Assembly: GCA_000467715.1 (NCBI GenBank)
Contig: AJFK01000721.1
Span: 1 to 64,000, forward strand
Source: Hysterium pulicare CBS 123377
Lineage: Eukaryota > Ascomycota > Dothideomycetes > Hysteriales > Hysteriaceae
Direction of reading: 5' to 3'
DNA: 64,000 nt
Numbering within the stretch: the first letter of the stretch is position 1; every line of letters starts with the position of its first letter. The position numbers and the translations under genes were made by a program. The notes beneath the pieces are model-generated. The model was not told the origin of the DNA and searched no databases. It saw only the letters and a list, made by a program, of their open reading frames with translations. This document shows positions 11,314-21,765 of the stretch, piece after piece.

Positions 11314-12698
11314 ATGTCAGCCTTTCACGCTCCATTCTATATTAAAGCAATGCAAACGAAGCAAAACAGCTCTATTCCCTCGTTGGGCGACGATCAGAAC
11401 TCCCTGACACATGGCTGGCAGTCCTCATCCAACTTCCGCGGCACAATTGACATTATATGGAGCTGCATCGCCACGATTCTTCTTGCCTTCTGGGTGATGA
11501 TGCACCTGAATGTGCCTTACCAAGGCAAATCACACTGGAAAATCCAAGTCTGCAGAGCGAAATGGCTTCTTCTGGCTGTTCTTGCCCCTGAAGTTGTGAT
11601 GCTCTATGCCGGCGGTCAGTGGGCGTCTGCGAAACGCTCAGTTATGGATATGGCAGCTCTACGAGTAAAGGACTGGTCCATGACACACGCTTTCTATGCC
11701 GATAGCGGTGGTTTCATGCTACAGACGGCCGACTTCCCAGACTTCCCGGTTACCGCGAAGCAGATACACTGGCTTGTATCTCGAGGATATCTTACCGTGC
11801 CACATATTACGAAGGAGCAAATATGGGACAAGAGCAAGGCAGACCGGTTCACAAAAACGGCTGCTGCCCTGCAGGTTGGCTGGTTCCTGGCTCAACTTGT
11901 CTCGCGCAGTGCTGAGAGACTGCCTATGACCTTACTGGAACTGTTCACCGGATCGTTGCTTATTTGCTTCATAACGAACTTTTTCTTCTGGCTATCTAAA
12001 CCTTTGGATGTCTATACGTCAAGTAAATTAAGGCTGAAAAAGAACCTAGAGGAGATCTTGTTCGATGCATCTCCCGCGGACCACTCTTGGAAAGATACAC
12101 CACTCGATTTCATTGAAGTGACATCGAAACAGCTAGGTAGACAAGCCATTATAAAATCTCGACGACAGCTTCTATCGCATGTATCCGATGATAGCAGACA
12201 TGTACCACTCACGTTCGTCGAACCTTCGGTGGTTTCACCAAACCAGCCGACGGCAACTAGGATTGTGGGTAAGAGAAAGCGCCCATTATCACGAATTCCA
12301 AACGATCGCGATCCTTGGTTACACAACATCTGGACCGTGATACTTCTCGCGATCCCGACGATAGCTTTCGCTCTGATGCCGCTATGCGCCTGGCACTACC
12401 CATTTCCGACTGAGATCGAAAGAGATATATGGAGGTGGGCCTCCCTTATTTCCGGTGTTTTCCTTTGTGGGAACGGCGTCATCGAAGCGTGGTTTATAAT
12501 CCGGAGTAGTTACACCTCTATAACGCAGTGGGCTACAAGTTTGACTGGCCGAGGAACTTGATGTTTTTTGCATTTGGGGGGTTTTATATCCTGGGTCGGT
12601 TACTTCTCATCGCCGAAGTTTGCATCAGTTTACGCGCTATTCCAGCCGGGTGTCTGCAGACTCCCCGGTGGTCCATTAATATTCCTCATGTTGGGTGA
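11314..12698 (+). CDS. Fungal-specific multi-pass membrane protein, 3' end apparently frameshifted
   Basis: The first frame gives 415 aa (11314-12561). It belongs to a large uncharacterised Pezizomycotina family that starts with a RGTIDIIWSC-type motif, then HLNVP, KSKAD and a late transmembrane region. Membrane segments are seen near 53-70, 95-113, 200-245 and 345-365. The frame ends abruptly (SLTGRGT, then stop), yet from about 12510 a different frame continues with a membrane helix (FYILGRLLLIAEVCISLRAIP) and closes at 12698 with SINIPHVG, the ending I expect for this family. Either a one-base-type frameshift near 12510-12530 has broken the gene, or a poorly conserved intron (for example GTGGGA at 12467 to CAG at 12528, 62 nt) restores the frame. 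Function unknown; it follows the HET gene by 270 bp on the same strand. Confidence 0.7.
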
Positions 12699-13871
12699 TT
12701 CTGGTGGCTGTATTTTCAGGGGAAGAATCGATAAGGTCGTACGAGAAGTTATAGATCAAGGATTAGCTTGAGAAGGATCGTCGCTCGAAGAGGTCAAAAC
12801 GCATAAGCTAGACTAACCATACGGGACCCGGATTTGGAGCAACGGGATGTTGTGGCTTAGATATCACAGTATGTCTCGCGCTAGCAGTGAGGACAGGTCG
12901 ACCCATTCTAGCATTGACATTCGAAGATATAGTACCGCAGCGGTCGGAACTTGAAAAGCCAAGGGAAGTAAGAAGTGGCAGAAGAGCTGGAAGTGTGAGT
13001 GATGGAATGAAAAAGAGGGTGTTGGGGGCGAAGCATCCATTCACGCTGGTCGGCATGGCCAATCTAGCATCGACGCACCGGAATCAAGGGCGATGGAAGG
13101 AAACAGAGATGCCTGAAGTTGCTGAAGGGAGAGCATCTAAATACGCCGACGCTTATCAATAATCTCGCCTGGGTTTTGAACAACTAGGGCCATCATGAGG
13201 ATGTGGTACAATTGATGACGAACCTTGCGGAGAGAAGCACGTAGGTGATTAACTTGAATCAACCTCACAAGCAGGACTCTATCTAGATATTAGATGACTG
13301 TCATAGAGAAACTGGAGAGCCAAGAAATCACATAATCTTACCCCGAAACATGATCACTCTGATAGGAAACTTTGCCGAATTTTCTCCAAATGGAGTTTGG
13401 CGTTTCCCATATCGATAAGCTTCCGACCTCAACCGCAACAAATTTTCTCAGGGGACGGCGTAGTTTTCACCAACAACTTGGAGCATTCAACTGCCTGCCA
13501 ATCAACAATTGCATGAACTGCTTTCAACTCACCCACCCAACCGAATTCAATCTCTGGTATTGATATGCCGATAGACTTAACTTATTGTGGCCACGGATCT
13601 ACCGCTTCGTCATTCTCGGAATACCTAATTGGAATGATCTGGATGAGTCTATGCCTTTATCGGCTACTGAACAAGTGGACCCGTACGCCAAGCATGACGA
13701 TTTTTCAAAACTTAATGGTGGTTTGGAACAGTCATATAAGACTTAGACCTTTTGATGTATTAACTTACTTTACCTAGGTACTCTTGACTTGACAACCACA
13801 CGTAACATCAGTACTAGAAATTACGATTTAGCACGCATCGTTGCTTTAAGCACATCCGACTTCATCTTCAA
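12699..13871. other. Gene-poor interval containing the TPR relic
   Basis: Apart from the repeat relic, only short frames of no recognisable identity occur (such as 13372-13563 and 13565-13777). The right end holds the promoter of the histidine phosphatase gene. Confidence 0.5.
13004..13280 (+). pseudogene. Relic of TPR repeats of the NLR/kinesin-light-chain type
   Basis: Translating from 13004 gives RVLGAKHPFTLVGMANLAST followed by HRNQGRWKETE, a near-consensus unit of the 42-residue TPR found at the C terminus of fungal NB-ARC/NACHT proteins. After a frame change, a second unit is readable: TPTLINNLAWVLNN, stop, GHHEDVVQLMTNLAERST, stop, then LNQPHKQDS. Two internal TAG codons replace positions where the repeat usually has Gln (the first one clearly), which fits C-to-T change. 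No NB-ARC or other N-terminal domain is visible in the window, so this is a decayed fragment. Confidence 0.65.
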
Positions 13872-14872
13872 ATGGCTCCGTCACAGCTCTACCTAATACG
13901 TCATGCGCAAGGCTATCACAATCTCAACATAGAGAATCACCAACTGCGAGATCCTCTTCTCACCCCTTACGGAAAAGAACAATGCGCCGAGCTCGCCGAG
14001 AGGATACCTGATTCCCAATCCATCAACCTGATCGTAGCATCTCCCATCAAACGCACAATCCACACCGCACTATTAACCTTCAAGTCCCTCCTGGCAGCCA
14101 ACCCGCAGGCCAAAATCATCGCACTACCCGATCTTCAGGAAACGTCCGACCTACCATGTGACACCGGTTCCGACCTATCCGAACTAGAACGCGAATTTGA
14201 AGGCAAACCCGTTGACTTCAGCTTTGTAAAAGCTTATCCAGCGAAATGGTACGACAAATACTCACCTCCGTATGCGCCTCGCACCGACTTGGTCATTGCG
14301 CGTGCCAAACGAGCGCGCCAGTTTCTTCAGGGGCGCAAGGAGGAGAAAGTTGCCGTGGTCACGCATGGGAGTTTTCTTCATTATCTGACCGAGGACTGGA
14401 CTGATTACGGAAAATTCGGCGGTAGGGAAGATTCATTTCAGTTTGGTCTACATGCCATAATTAGAGGCGATTCTTCCATTTCGTTGCTTGATTCTTTGGA
14501 TTTGCCTTCAAGTCACTTCAATTCCTCTTCTAATCTCCTACCTATCCAATAATCATCAAACAGCAACGTGACATATAGTTGACTAACTGATGCCCAGGAA
14601 CCGGCTGGGCAAATTGCGAATACCGCATCTACAACTTCGACCTCTCAACCCCAGCGTCCACGGAAACGGCCACAATTCTCGAAACCGAAGCATCCAGACG
14701 GCGTCGCAGAGGTAGCGAAATACCGCCCACGCGCGGCGAGCAGATGAACCTCATGAACATGGCCTCGCAGGCATGGGGCGACGCAGGATACGTGTCGCAC
14801 ACATCGGAACAGAAAAGTGGAAATGAAGCCGCATCCGCAGATGGTCCTGGGGAGATTGAGGTCCAAGCTTAG
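13872..14872 (+). CDS. Histidine phosphatase (phosphoglycerate mutase-like) superfamily protein
   Basis: Two exons (13872-14421 and 14598-14872) over a 176-nt intron (GTAGGG donor, CTAAC branch site, CCCAG acceptor) give 274 aa. The phosphorylated histidine lies in the N-terminal LIRHAQGYHN motif (His11), and the second catalytic histidine in VVTHGSFLHYL. After splicing, the junction reads FGGTGWANCEYRIYNF, a block usual in this fungal subfamily; without splicing the frame runs on to a false stop at 14552. Members are cytosolic phosphatases acting on small phosphorylated metabolites; the substrate here is unknown. The tail after the domain is polar and low in complexity. It converges with the 2EXR-like gene. 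Confidence 0.88.
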
Positions 14873-15045
14873 CAATAGCATTCTGGTTGGAAGAACAGGG
14901 ATTTTCTTTATTCAAAGTCATGATCCAATTCAGCGTTATTCAAGTTAAGTTATCCGTACAAATTCGCTTCAGAAACATGAACCGCATCACTATGAAAGCA
15001 TAGAAATAGAGTGGATATGCACTCGCTCATACACACATCCGACAC

Positions 15046-16584
15046 TTATTTTCCTACAAACTCCCAGTCCACGCTTCCCGAGTCGCTATCGTGGTCATCA
15101 CGATCGAAAAGCGTCGAAGCTGTATCGTCAATCCAGTCTCCGTCGACACTGTTGCGAGATTTGCCGCTTTTACCACTCGCTCTACTACTAGGACGTGGCG
15201 TAGTATCCCCACTCCTTTCACTCACAACATCCCATCCATCAGCCACCTCATCCTCATAACCAGGTAACTCATCGTTCGGATTCTGATCCTGTTCCAGTCG
15301 TCCCTCTATCCTCGTATGAATTCCCAACTCCTTCTCGAACTGGTCCATACCCTTGACGCTCAACAAACCCATCTCCATATCCCTGATACCCGTCTCGGCC
15401 CATCTAGCAAAATCTTCCATTGCCTGGTTACTCCTTTTGATGAGTTCGATGTGTTCGAGTCTTCCAGATTCCTCTATTTCAAGAGATTGCTCTTCGCCTT
15501 TGTTGCAAGCCAATTCTTCGGCTTCGCGTCTTGCAGCGTGAGAGGCTGCATCTGCTTTGGTGACTTGCTCGCGCAAGGCGGCGAGAGCCTTCAAGTCGTT
15601 TTCGGCAGCCGTGAGTAGGAATTGGAAGGTCTCGTTTGAGTTGTCGTTTGATTGTTGCGTCATTATGGACTGTGAGGCGCTAATGAACTGCTTCGGTGTT
15701 TTAATCTTGCAAAGGGGGTTTAGCAGTGCCTTTCGATTTGCCTTTGCTAGGTGTAGAGAGCTATCGCCGTATATTTCGAGCTCGTACAGGGTGTTGCTTA
15801 GACGGGCAACCTGCGCACATGTTACAGCCCAGTGGAAGAAGGGTTTACATCGGTCAATTGTACCGAGCGTTGAGGTGAGTTGGTTAACTGGGTACGAAAG
15901 TCGAATGCGTCTAATGCAACTTTGTGCAAATGGGGATAGTTTATTTAGAAATAGGGGAAGGAGACCCCCAAGGTCCAGAGGATGGAATATCTTGTTCGCG
16001 TAGAGTATTGGAAGCGCTTCGGTGTATATCTCGCGGTTTGTGAGTAGTAGCGCCGTAGAGGGCGGCTCGCCGGGCACGGGTTGGTGGCGGTAGAAGAGCC
16101 TTGGTGCTGGTGGCCGTGTTCCCTTGTAGTATCTCGGGGAAGAAGACCTTCGGAAGATGTTGACGACGGTGGAGGCTGTGGAAGCATCCGTAAGCGCGTG
16201 CGTCCATATCTGTTGCCGAATGTGTGGTGGTAAGGAGAGAAGATTGCATGGTTTCACGAGCTTGGTATCACGATCGATCGTCTCGCTGCAGAAGTACTGT
16301 AAGTCTTCCATCCGATATGCCCTTGGTGCTGTTAGAGTACTCCTTGGCGGTGTTGAAGATGACCCAAAACCGTTGCATTCGTCATCGTGGTCATGGTACA
16401 AGAATGTGGCGTTTGCGCTGCTATGCGAGAGGCCCATAATGGCACAATATAGATCCTTCTCTGTCCTTCTTCCCCCCAGCGCCTCTGTTGCAACTGCAGC
16501 CACCAGCGGGAGGGCCAAAGGGGTATGATTATGGGTGTTTTGTGAGTGGCCGCCAGAATAGACGGTTGCAGTAAAACTAGTCAT
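15046..16584 (-). CDS. 2EXR-like domain protein of unknown function
   Basis: Single exon, 512 aa. Residues about 110-215 carry the fungal 2EXR-type pattern: LLSLPPHIRQQIWTHAL, then LLLTNREIYTEALPILYAN, then RRIRLSYP. These domains are abundant in Pezizomycotina and have F-box-like helices but no settled function. Residues about 330-420 are predicted coiled coil (charged heptads rich in Glu/Arg), and the C terminus is acidic and Ser-rich, ending SGSVDWEFVGK. The start is uncertain: the first 50 residues are poorly structured and internal ATGs (MGLSHSS, MEDLQYF) are possible. Confidence 0.75.
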   Translation of the reverse strand: MTSFTATVYSGGHSQNTHNHTPLALPLVAAVATEALGGRRTEKDLYCAIMGLSHSSANATFLYHDHDDECNGFGSSSTPPRSTLTAPRAYRMEDLQYFCSETIDRDTKLVKPCNLLSLPPHIRQQIWTHALTDASTASTVVNIFRRSSSPRYYKGTRPPAPRLFYRHQPVPGEPPSTALLLTNREIYTEALPILYANKIFHPLDLGGLLPLFLNKLSPFAQSCIRRIRLSYPVNQLTSTLGTIDRCKPFFHWAVTCAQVARLSNTLYELEIYGDSSLHLAKANRKALLNPLCKIKTPKQFISASQSIMTQQSNDNSNETFQFLLTAAENDLKALAALREQVTKADAASHAARREAEELACNKGEEQSLEIEESGRLEHIELIKRSNQAMEDFARWAETGIRDMEMGLLSVKGMDQFEKELGIHTRIEGRLEQDQNPNDELPGYEDEVADGWDVVSERSGDTTPRPSSRASGKSGKSRNSVDGDWIDDTASTLFDRDDHDSDSGSVDWEFVGK

Positions 16585-17686
16585 GGGTCAAAACTTGTTG
16601 GATTCGGATGCGTGAGAGTTTGGGTTCGTTTGATAGAGGCGGGATGGAGCTGCAGCCACCGTCTCAGCCTCGCCCTAGCTCCCTGACGATCGGTCAAGCA
16701 ACCGATTCTCTTGAAGAGGAGCGTGAAAAAGCAACGTTTGGGAAGGATGTGAAACTTGATAGGGTTTTCCAAGCACGTCACTTTGTGTTTCATGTATCGA
16801 CAGAAGACGAGGAGAGATGGAGATGCTGATGGAGCTCTCGTGAGCTTCAAAGGTTGATGCCTAATACCCCCGCGTCTTGGACTTAACTCCGACCCCGAAG
16901 ATCTGCCGTCATTCGACTGCGTCAGTTCAGACCACAACATTCACTTTCCACATTCACAAATTCATTTCTCAACACCGTTCACGGACTTCAAGAAAGGTGC
17001 ACATTACGATCACAACTTCAGCAATGTTTGCTTTTGCGACTGAAACTAAACCCCCTGCGTCATGATCATCGCTACGCGTTGCTGCACTACGAACGCCAAA
17101 ACCCAGCAGGATGGTTCTCTCCATGCGTTATCAGGGGGGGAAGCGGGATACCACGAGCCACCACGAGCTACCACGAGCTACCACGAGCTATGACTTCGCT
17201 CCGCCTTCTGGAAGCTCGGACTGGCACCCGGAGCATGACCCTTTAAAGGACTCAATGCGATGCCTGAGGACTCAATTCTGACGCTTTTACTATCTATTCG
17301 CCCAAGCCATTTCATTTTCTCACCTCCTGCCGTGTCTTGGCGCTTCCACGTTGCTGCTGTGCCTCCGCAATGGGATCACTCTGCATCCTTTCCAAGATGT
17401 CGGTTAACGTGGGATATGTTTGCTCAGCATTTCTGCCTCGCATTTTCATTGTGGCAGCACGCTTTGGCCTATCATTCGTAAGTAAACCAGCCACAGCGCT
17501 TCATGCTGGCAATCATGGAGAAGATACTGATTGCAGTCGGCTGCCCTGATTGCCTTGAACTAATGTAAGTATAAGGGTTTGGGATATGCGATTCTCCTTC
17601 TTTCTTTCTGTCATATTTCTCACTTTATATTTTAGTATCAAGACAAAGCAGTTTCTTCATAGTTCTCTTCAATTTTTAATGTTGCC
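16585..17686. other. Intergenic promoter region with a 10-bp tandem repeat
   Basis: Divergent promoter interval of about 1.1 kb between the 2EXR-like gene and the next membrane protein gene. It contains CT-rich stretches and one short tandem repeat, listed separately. I see no convincing gene. Confidence 0.5.
17151..17190. repeat. Four copies of a 10-bp direct repeat
   Basis: The decamer CCACGAGCTA is repeated in tandem; the first copy ends CCA instead of CTA. It lies about 500 bp upstream of the membrane protein gene. Confidence 0.85.
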
Positions 17687-19954
17687 ATGGATGGTTCTAC
17701 TGCTCAAGCCATCGCTACTGGCTCCCAAGATTTCGCTGCACTTGCCGGGCTATTCTGCACAGACGGCGTGGAGAGGAACATTCTAGCTGCCCAATATGGA
17801 TACGGTTCCGTTGCTGTGTCCTCATTGTCCATTCTCGGCCTACTCGGTCTCGTTAAGAGTACGGTTAAGGTAGCGTTAGGACTTGAAAAATGTGAGTACA
17901 GGATCATTAAAGTTCTCCCTTTGCCATCCATTTGATGCTGCGCGGAAGTGGCTTTCAGGCCATCCGTTCGACTCGCTTCTGTACCATCCATTATGGGAAA
18001 TGCGGCCTCGAAGAAACAAATCAACTTCACTTCCATAGACTAATCTGTTACAGGTATCACTGCAGGATTCACTATTGACTCACTCCGCGGTCGATTTGGC
18101 TACCTACACGATGAAATGGCTCCTATAGACTTGGTGGAATGCGATGTCGTCGATGTCATTTTCTGGCATGGATCGTTACATTTTTGGAAGAAGAAGCTAT
18201 TCCTCGAAAAGGAACGTAATCCAATGGTAGCAGTAGGAAGTGACTGGCCAGGTGGTTTACAAGGAACAACAGCAGTCAACCTTGGCAATGCAACCCGTGA
18301 GAAGTCTTTCTTACAGCATCTGACCGTGATGCTAGGGTTTGCCCTGGTATGCTCTGGAGCAACGGCGTGGCTGCTGCTCCTTGTTACGTCTCACTGGAAC
18401 TGGGTAACATACATTGCTATTCCAGGCCTACACGCAAGCCTCTTCTTAATGCTCGCCATGCCTTTGATATACCAACATCAGACCAACCGACCGGCAACTC
18501 ACATCAGCGCAGGACGGTACAAAGCTCTCTATAGCGGCTTAGATGAGAAAGTCCCAACACTACGTTTCCTACAATCCCGGATCAGCGGCGGTGATGTACT
18601 CCACTTCCGGGGAGGAACTAGCTTCTTAACATCTGGCCTCATGCCCCTCTATGCTATTGTCATCGCCGGCTTTTGCGCGATGGGCTACGTTTGTCAGTAC
18701 GCAGTTCTGAAAAGCGCAGGCACAACAAGAGCATTCATCTGGATTGGTTCACAGGCAGCTTTAGCGTTGATACGAGTAGCCTTTTGGGCGTGGAATCCAT
18801 CCTTCGATGACCCGAAATCGGAGCAGACTGAGTACGCTCTCATCAAGAATGACGGATCCAATCGTCTCACCTTTGCGGAACTTGTTTGCGCAGCATCAGG
18901 CCAAGAATTCAAGCTTGACATGAGAGTCTGGCTATTCCTATCGTCACACGATATCTATAAAATTCTCAGCTACGCTCTTGAGCTTGAATGGGACCACAGC
19001 GACGTCTCTGTCGATACGAGGAAGGCCCCAAGCATTCCTCTTTTGTCCATCGACTTTGGACGAATTCTGCGTAATCGCTGCTCCAAAGAGGAGAGAAAGG
19101 AACTTGACGCCATCCTGGATGGTCTTCCATTAAGGCTCGGATTGCACAAACCTGACCAAGATCATCTTCGACCGTTCTTGATGACGGAGGCCTCCTACAA
19201 ACTCGTACCCTCAGAGTATGGCGACGCTCTAACCACCCGGTGGTGCTGGGTCGAGATCACGAAGGAGGTGCATACCTTTGGCTTTAAGCCATGTCGTGGG
19301 TACGCCGTCAAAGAAGATGGAGAAAGAGTTCATCTACGAGGTCCTGTGCTTTGCCATAAGAAGTGCCGCCATAGCGGTGAAACAATTCCCGGCCTTGCGT
19401 CTTGCGGTAGCGGTTGTCCTTGGGAGAGGCATTCACAAAATCATCTCGACGATGACAATCTTATTGGCTTGGCCGATAAGATGAAACGCGTTGCCAAACT
19501 CAAGCAGTTTTTGCGCAAGAAAGGTCAAAGACTAGGGACTTCCGACCGACCGGACGTCTACCTTACAGCCACACCTGGTACGACCACTAGGAAAGGATTG
19601 TATTGTGACCCAGCCCATCGATACGGAGGAACGTTGAGCAACAAAGGCTTCGAGTTTGAGAATGGAGTCAACAGCATCGCCGAGTACATTGAGCATGGAG
19701 TCTCAAATCAGTCTTGCAAGCTATCAACGCTCAAGGACGCTTTTGCAGACTTCTGGGGTTCTATCTGGGAATGGCTTTGCATGCCCGTCAACGAGTTACC
19801 GCCACATCATCGTGAGAATTCGGTCTCTAGTTACCGCAGTTCTGCAGCATACTGGACTCCGGAAGGGTCGGTCGTCACGTCTGAATATGATTCCGACTCG
19901 CTTCATCCATCCACGCCGGCGATTAGAGCAGCATCTCCATTTCATATGGTATAA
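17687..19954 (+). CDS. Fungal-specific multi-pass membrane protein, uncharacterised
   Basis: Two exons (17687-17891, 18054-19954) joined over a 162-nt intron (GTGAGT donor, GTTACAG acceptor) give 701 aa. The splice links GLEK to CITAGFTIDSLRGRFGY and keeps the frame, which supports the model. N-terminal residues 15-66 carry a DFAALAGLF...NILAAQYGYG segment and a hydrophobic helix (SSLSILGLLGLVKSTVKVAL). Four further hydrophobic segments follow between about 150 and 300. The C-terminal half is hydrophilic, with a Cys-rich stretch around the CHKKCRHSGE motif and a Ser-rich tail. The family recurs in Leotiomycetes and Dothideomycetes with no known function. It may be a receptor- or channel-like protein, but that is speculation. 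Confidence 0.78.
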
Positions 19955-20325
19955 GAATCCTATTGGGGCCTCCTCCATTTCGTTGTTCCTTTGCACCTCA
20001 ACATGGATCGAAGACAGTATTAAGGCGACGAGCAGAAAAAATGTTAGATCAGTGTCGAGTCCAAACGTCATTTCTATGAGATTATTGTTGAGGCAGGAAG
20101 CGCCAACTTTGACGTCTCCATGGCCATGCCGGCTGATAGTAGGATACCGTCACTTCTCTTGCCAATATCGTAATACGTTCACAAAGCGCCATACATTGTG
20201 GCAAACAGCATCACAGTAAGATCATTCTCATCCAAATGGTTTGACTTTATTTGGTCGCTAACAATCTGACAGTTTTGGTATACGCGCTACTCCATATTAT
20301 CACACACAACAGCCCAGTATGACGA

Positions 20326-20706
20326 TTACTCCTTCTCCTTGAGCGGCGTCTCCTCGGTCGTACTACCCCTCCTAAACGCGTTCTTCCAGATGGATCCGCG
20401 TCTTGAGCTGTCACTATTCGAGTTCATTGACCAGAGGCTGCTGCGACGACGACGTTCGGCTAGTTCAAGAAATTATGTTAGCGTCTGAACCAAGGATGAT
20501 TGGACGAAATACCAGCGCGACTTACGTTCGGGGGCCATATTCGCCAGAGTCTCTTTCGCTTGTTCGACGACAGATGGTCGACCTAATTCGTAAATGTTAG
20601 TTCATATGTATAGGATGGGTCCGCATCGGCGAGACAACATACGCATATTCCCGGCTCCACCTCGTCCATGCGATATGTGTCGCTCGATGATATTCTCGTC
20701 GCCCAT
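20326..20706 (-). CDS. Small GRGGAGN-motif protein (DUF3602-like), three exons
   Basis: Easily missed: no open frame above 66 codons covers it. Three exons (20706-20643, 20582-20526, 20459-20326) with introns of 60 nt (GTATGT..TTAG) and 66 nt (GTAAGT..CTAG) splice in frame to 84 aa. The N-terminal part contains HISHGRGGAGNM, the hallmark of the fungal DUF3602 family. The rest is basic and Ser/Arg-rich (RRRRSSLWSMNSNSDSSRR), ending TTEETPLKEKE. It is probably an intrinsically disordered phosphoprotein; function unknown. A TATATATA element sits about 150 bp upstream. Confidence 0.8.
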
Positions 20707-20850
20707 ATTGGCTTTCTGTATTTCTTTTATGTATGAGTTATGTATAGGTATTGGTCGACGTTTTCGTCTTCAAGTAATTTGTATTGAGTAATAGAGAGAG
20801 CGGTTTACGTACTCTAAAGGGTGTAGAGACCAGGTCAGGGTCTGCTGTCA

Positions 20851-20858
20851 TATATATA
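20851..20858 (-). promoter_or_regulatory. TATA-like element upstream of the DUF3602-like gene
   Basis: TATATATA lies about 145 bp upstream of the start codon at 20706. The spacing is plausible for a core promoter with a 5' leader of about 100 nt. Confidence 0.35.
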
Positions 20859-21765
20859 GTGCCAAACTCCACCACTTCCCTCATCCCTTCACTCGCCCTA
20901 GCCACTACTGCAAACCAAATCGCACATCGCATACCCATCGAACCTTAACATCCACTCACATCTCCAACTCCCATCCTCAATCTCCACCTAACCAGCACCT
21001 CAGCCATCTCGATCCCTCCCTGCCTTACTGCAAACGACCAAACACAGCATTCACCCAATAAAATTCCACCCGTTTATCTTTCAGCCCTGCCCAGACATCC
21101 CCACACCAACCCGAAAGCTTGTTGGTTCTTGGTGGCTTGGCGGGGTAGCCAATGCGTGGGGCGGAGCTTATCTATCGAGCTAAAGCCATATACTCCGATA
21201 TGCACGTTGGTGAAATTTGGTGGTCGTGTGAGCGGTGGGCTGGGTGGGAAGAGAGCTTTGTGTGTGCTGAGGGCTGCAAGTGTTTGGTGCGATGACGTAA
21301 GGGGGGTGGTGATGGAGTTAGCGGGAATGTCGAAGGGGTTCGAAAATGCAGTTTTCTATGAGACATCGAGGTCGGTTTACCAAAGCCCAGAATAAGCATA
21401 AGGAGCTTTTGGAGGCTCTAGAGTTTATGTAGTGGGAGTTCTGGGTTTGGTCAAAGATGAGCACTACCGGGATTGCTTTGGAAATATCATATAGTACAAT
21501 TGCGTCCCTTCACGGGACCAATCACGCTAAAAGTACAGTACAAGAACCTCAAAAGAGTTCCCCAAAGAAAAGGAATATGACAGGGCCTCATTCTCTCGGA
21601 AACGTCAAAAGACCCAGCTGTCGCATAGCCATGCAGAAAGAGAGAAAGAGATCCGGATATTCAACGCCCTGTTTCGCCACTTCATGCTGCGCAAACCAAG
21701 AATGTGTAGGCAAGTGGTGTGTTGCCAGAAGGTCCTAATACATGCATATCAAAATTCACCGCCGC
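20859..21765. other. Intergenic region between the DUF3602-like gene and the HECT ligase 3' end
   Basis: About 0.9 kb with pyrimidine-rich tracts (20880-21110) expected of a fungal promoter. No convincing gene or RNA. Confidence 0.45.
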
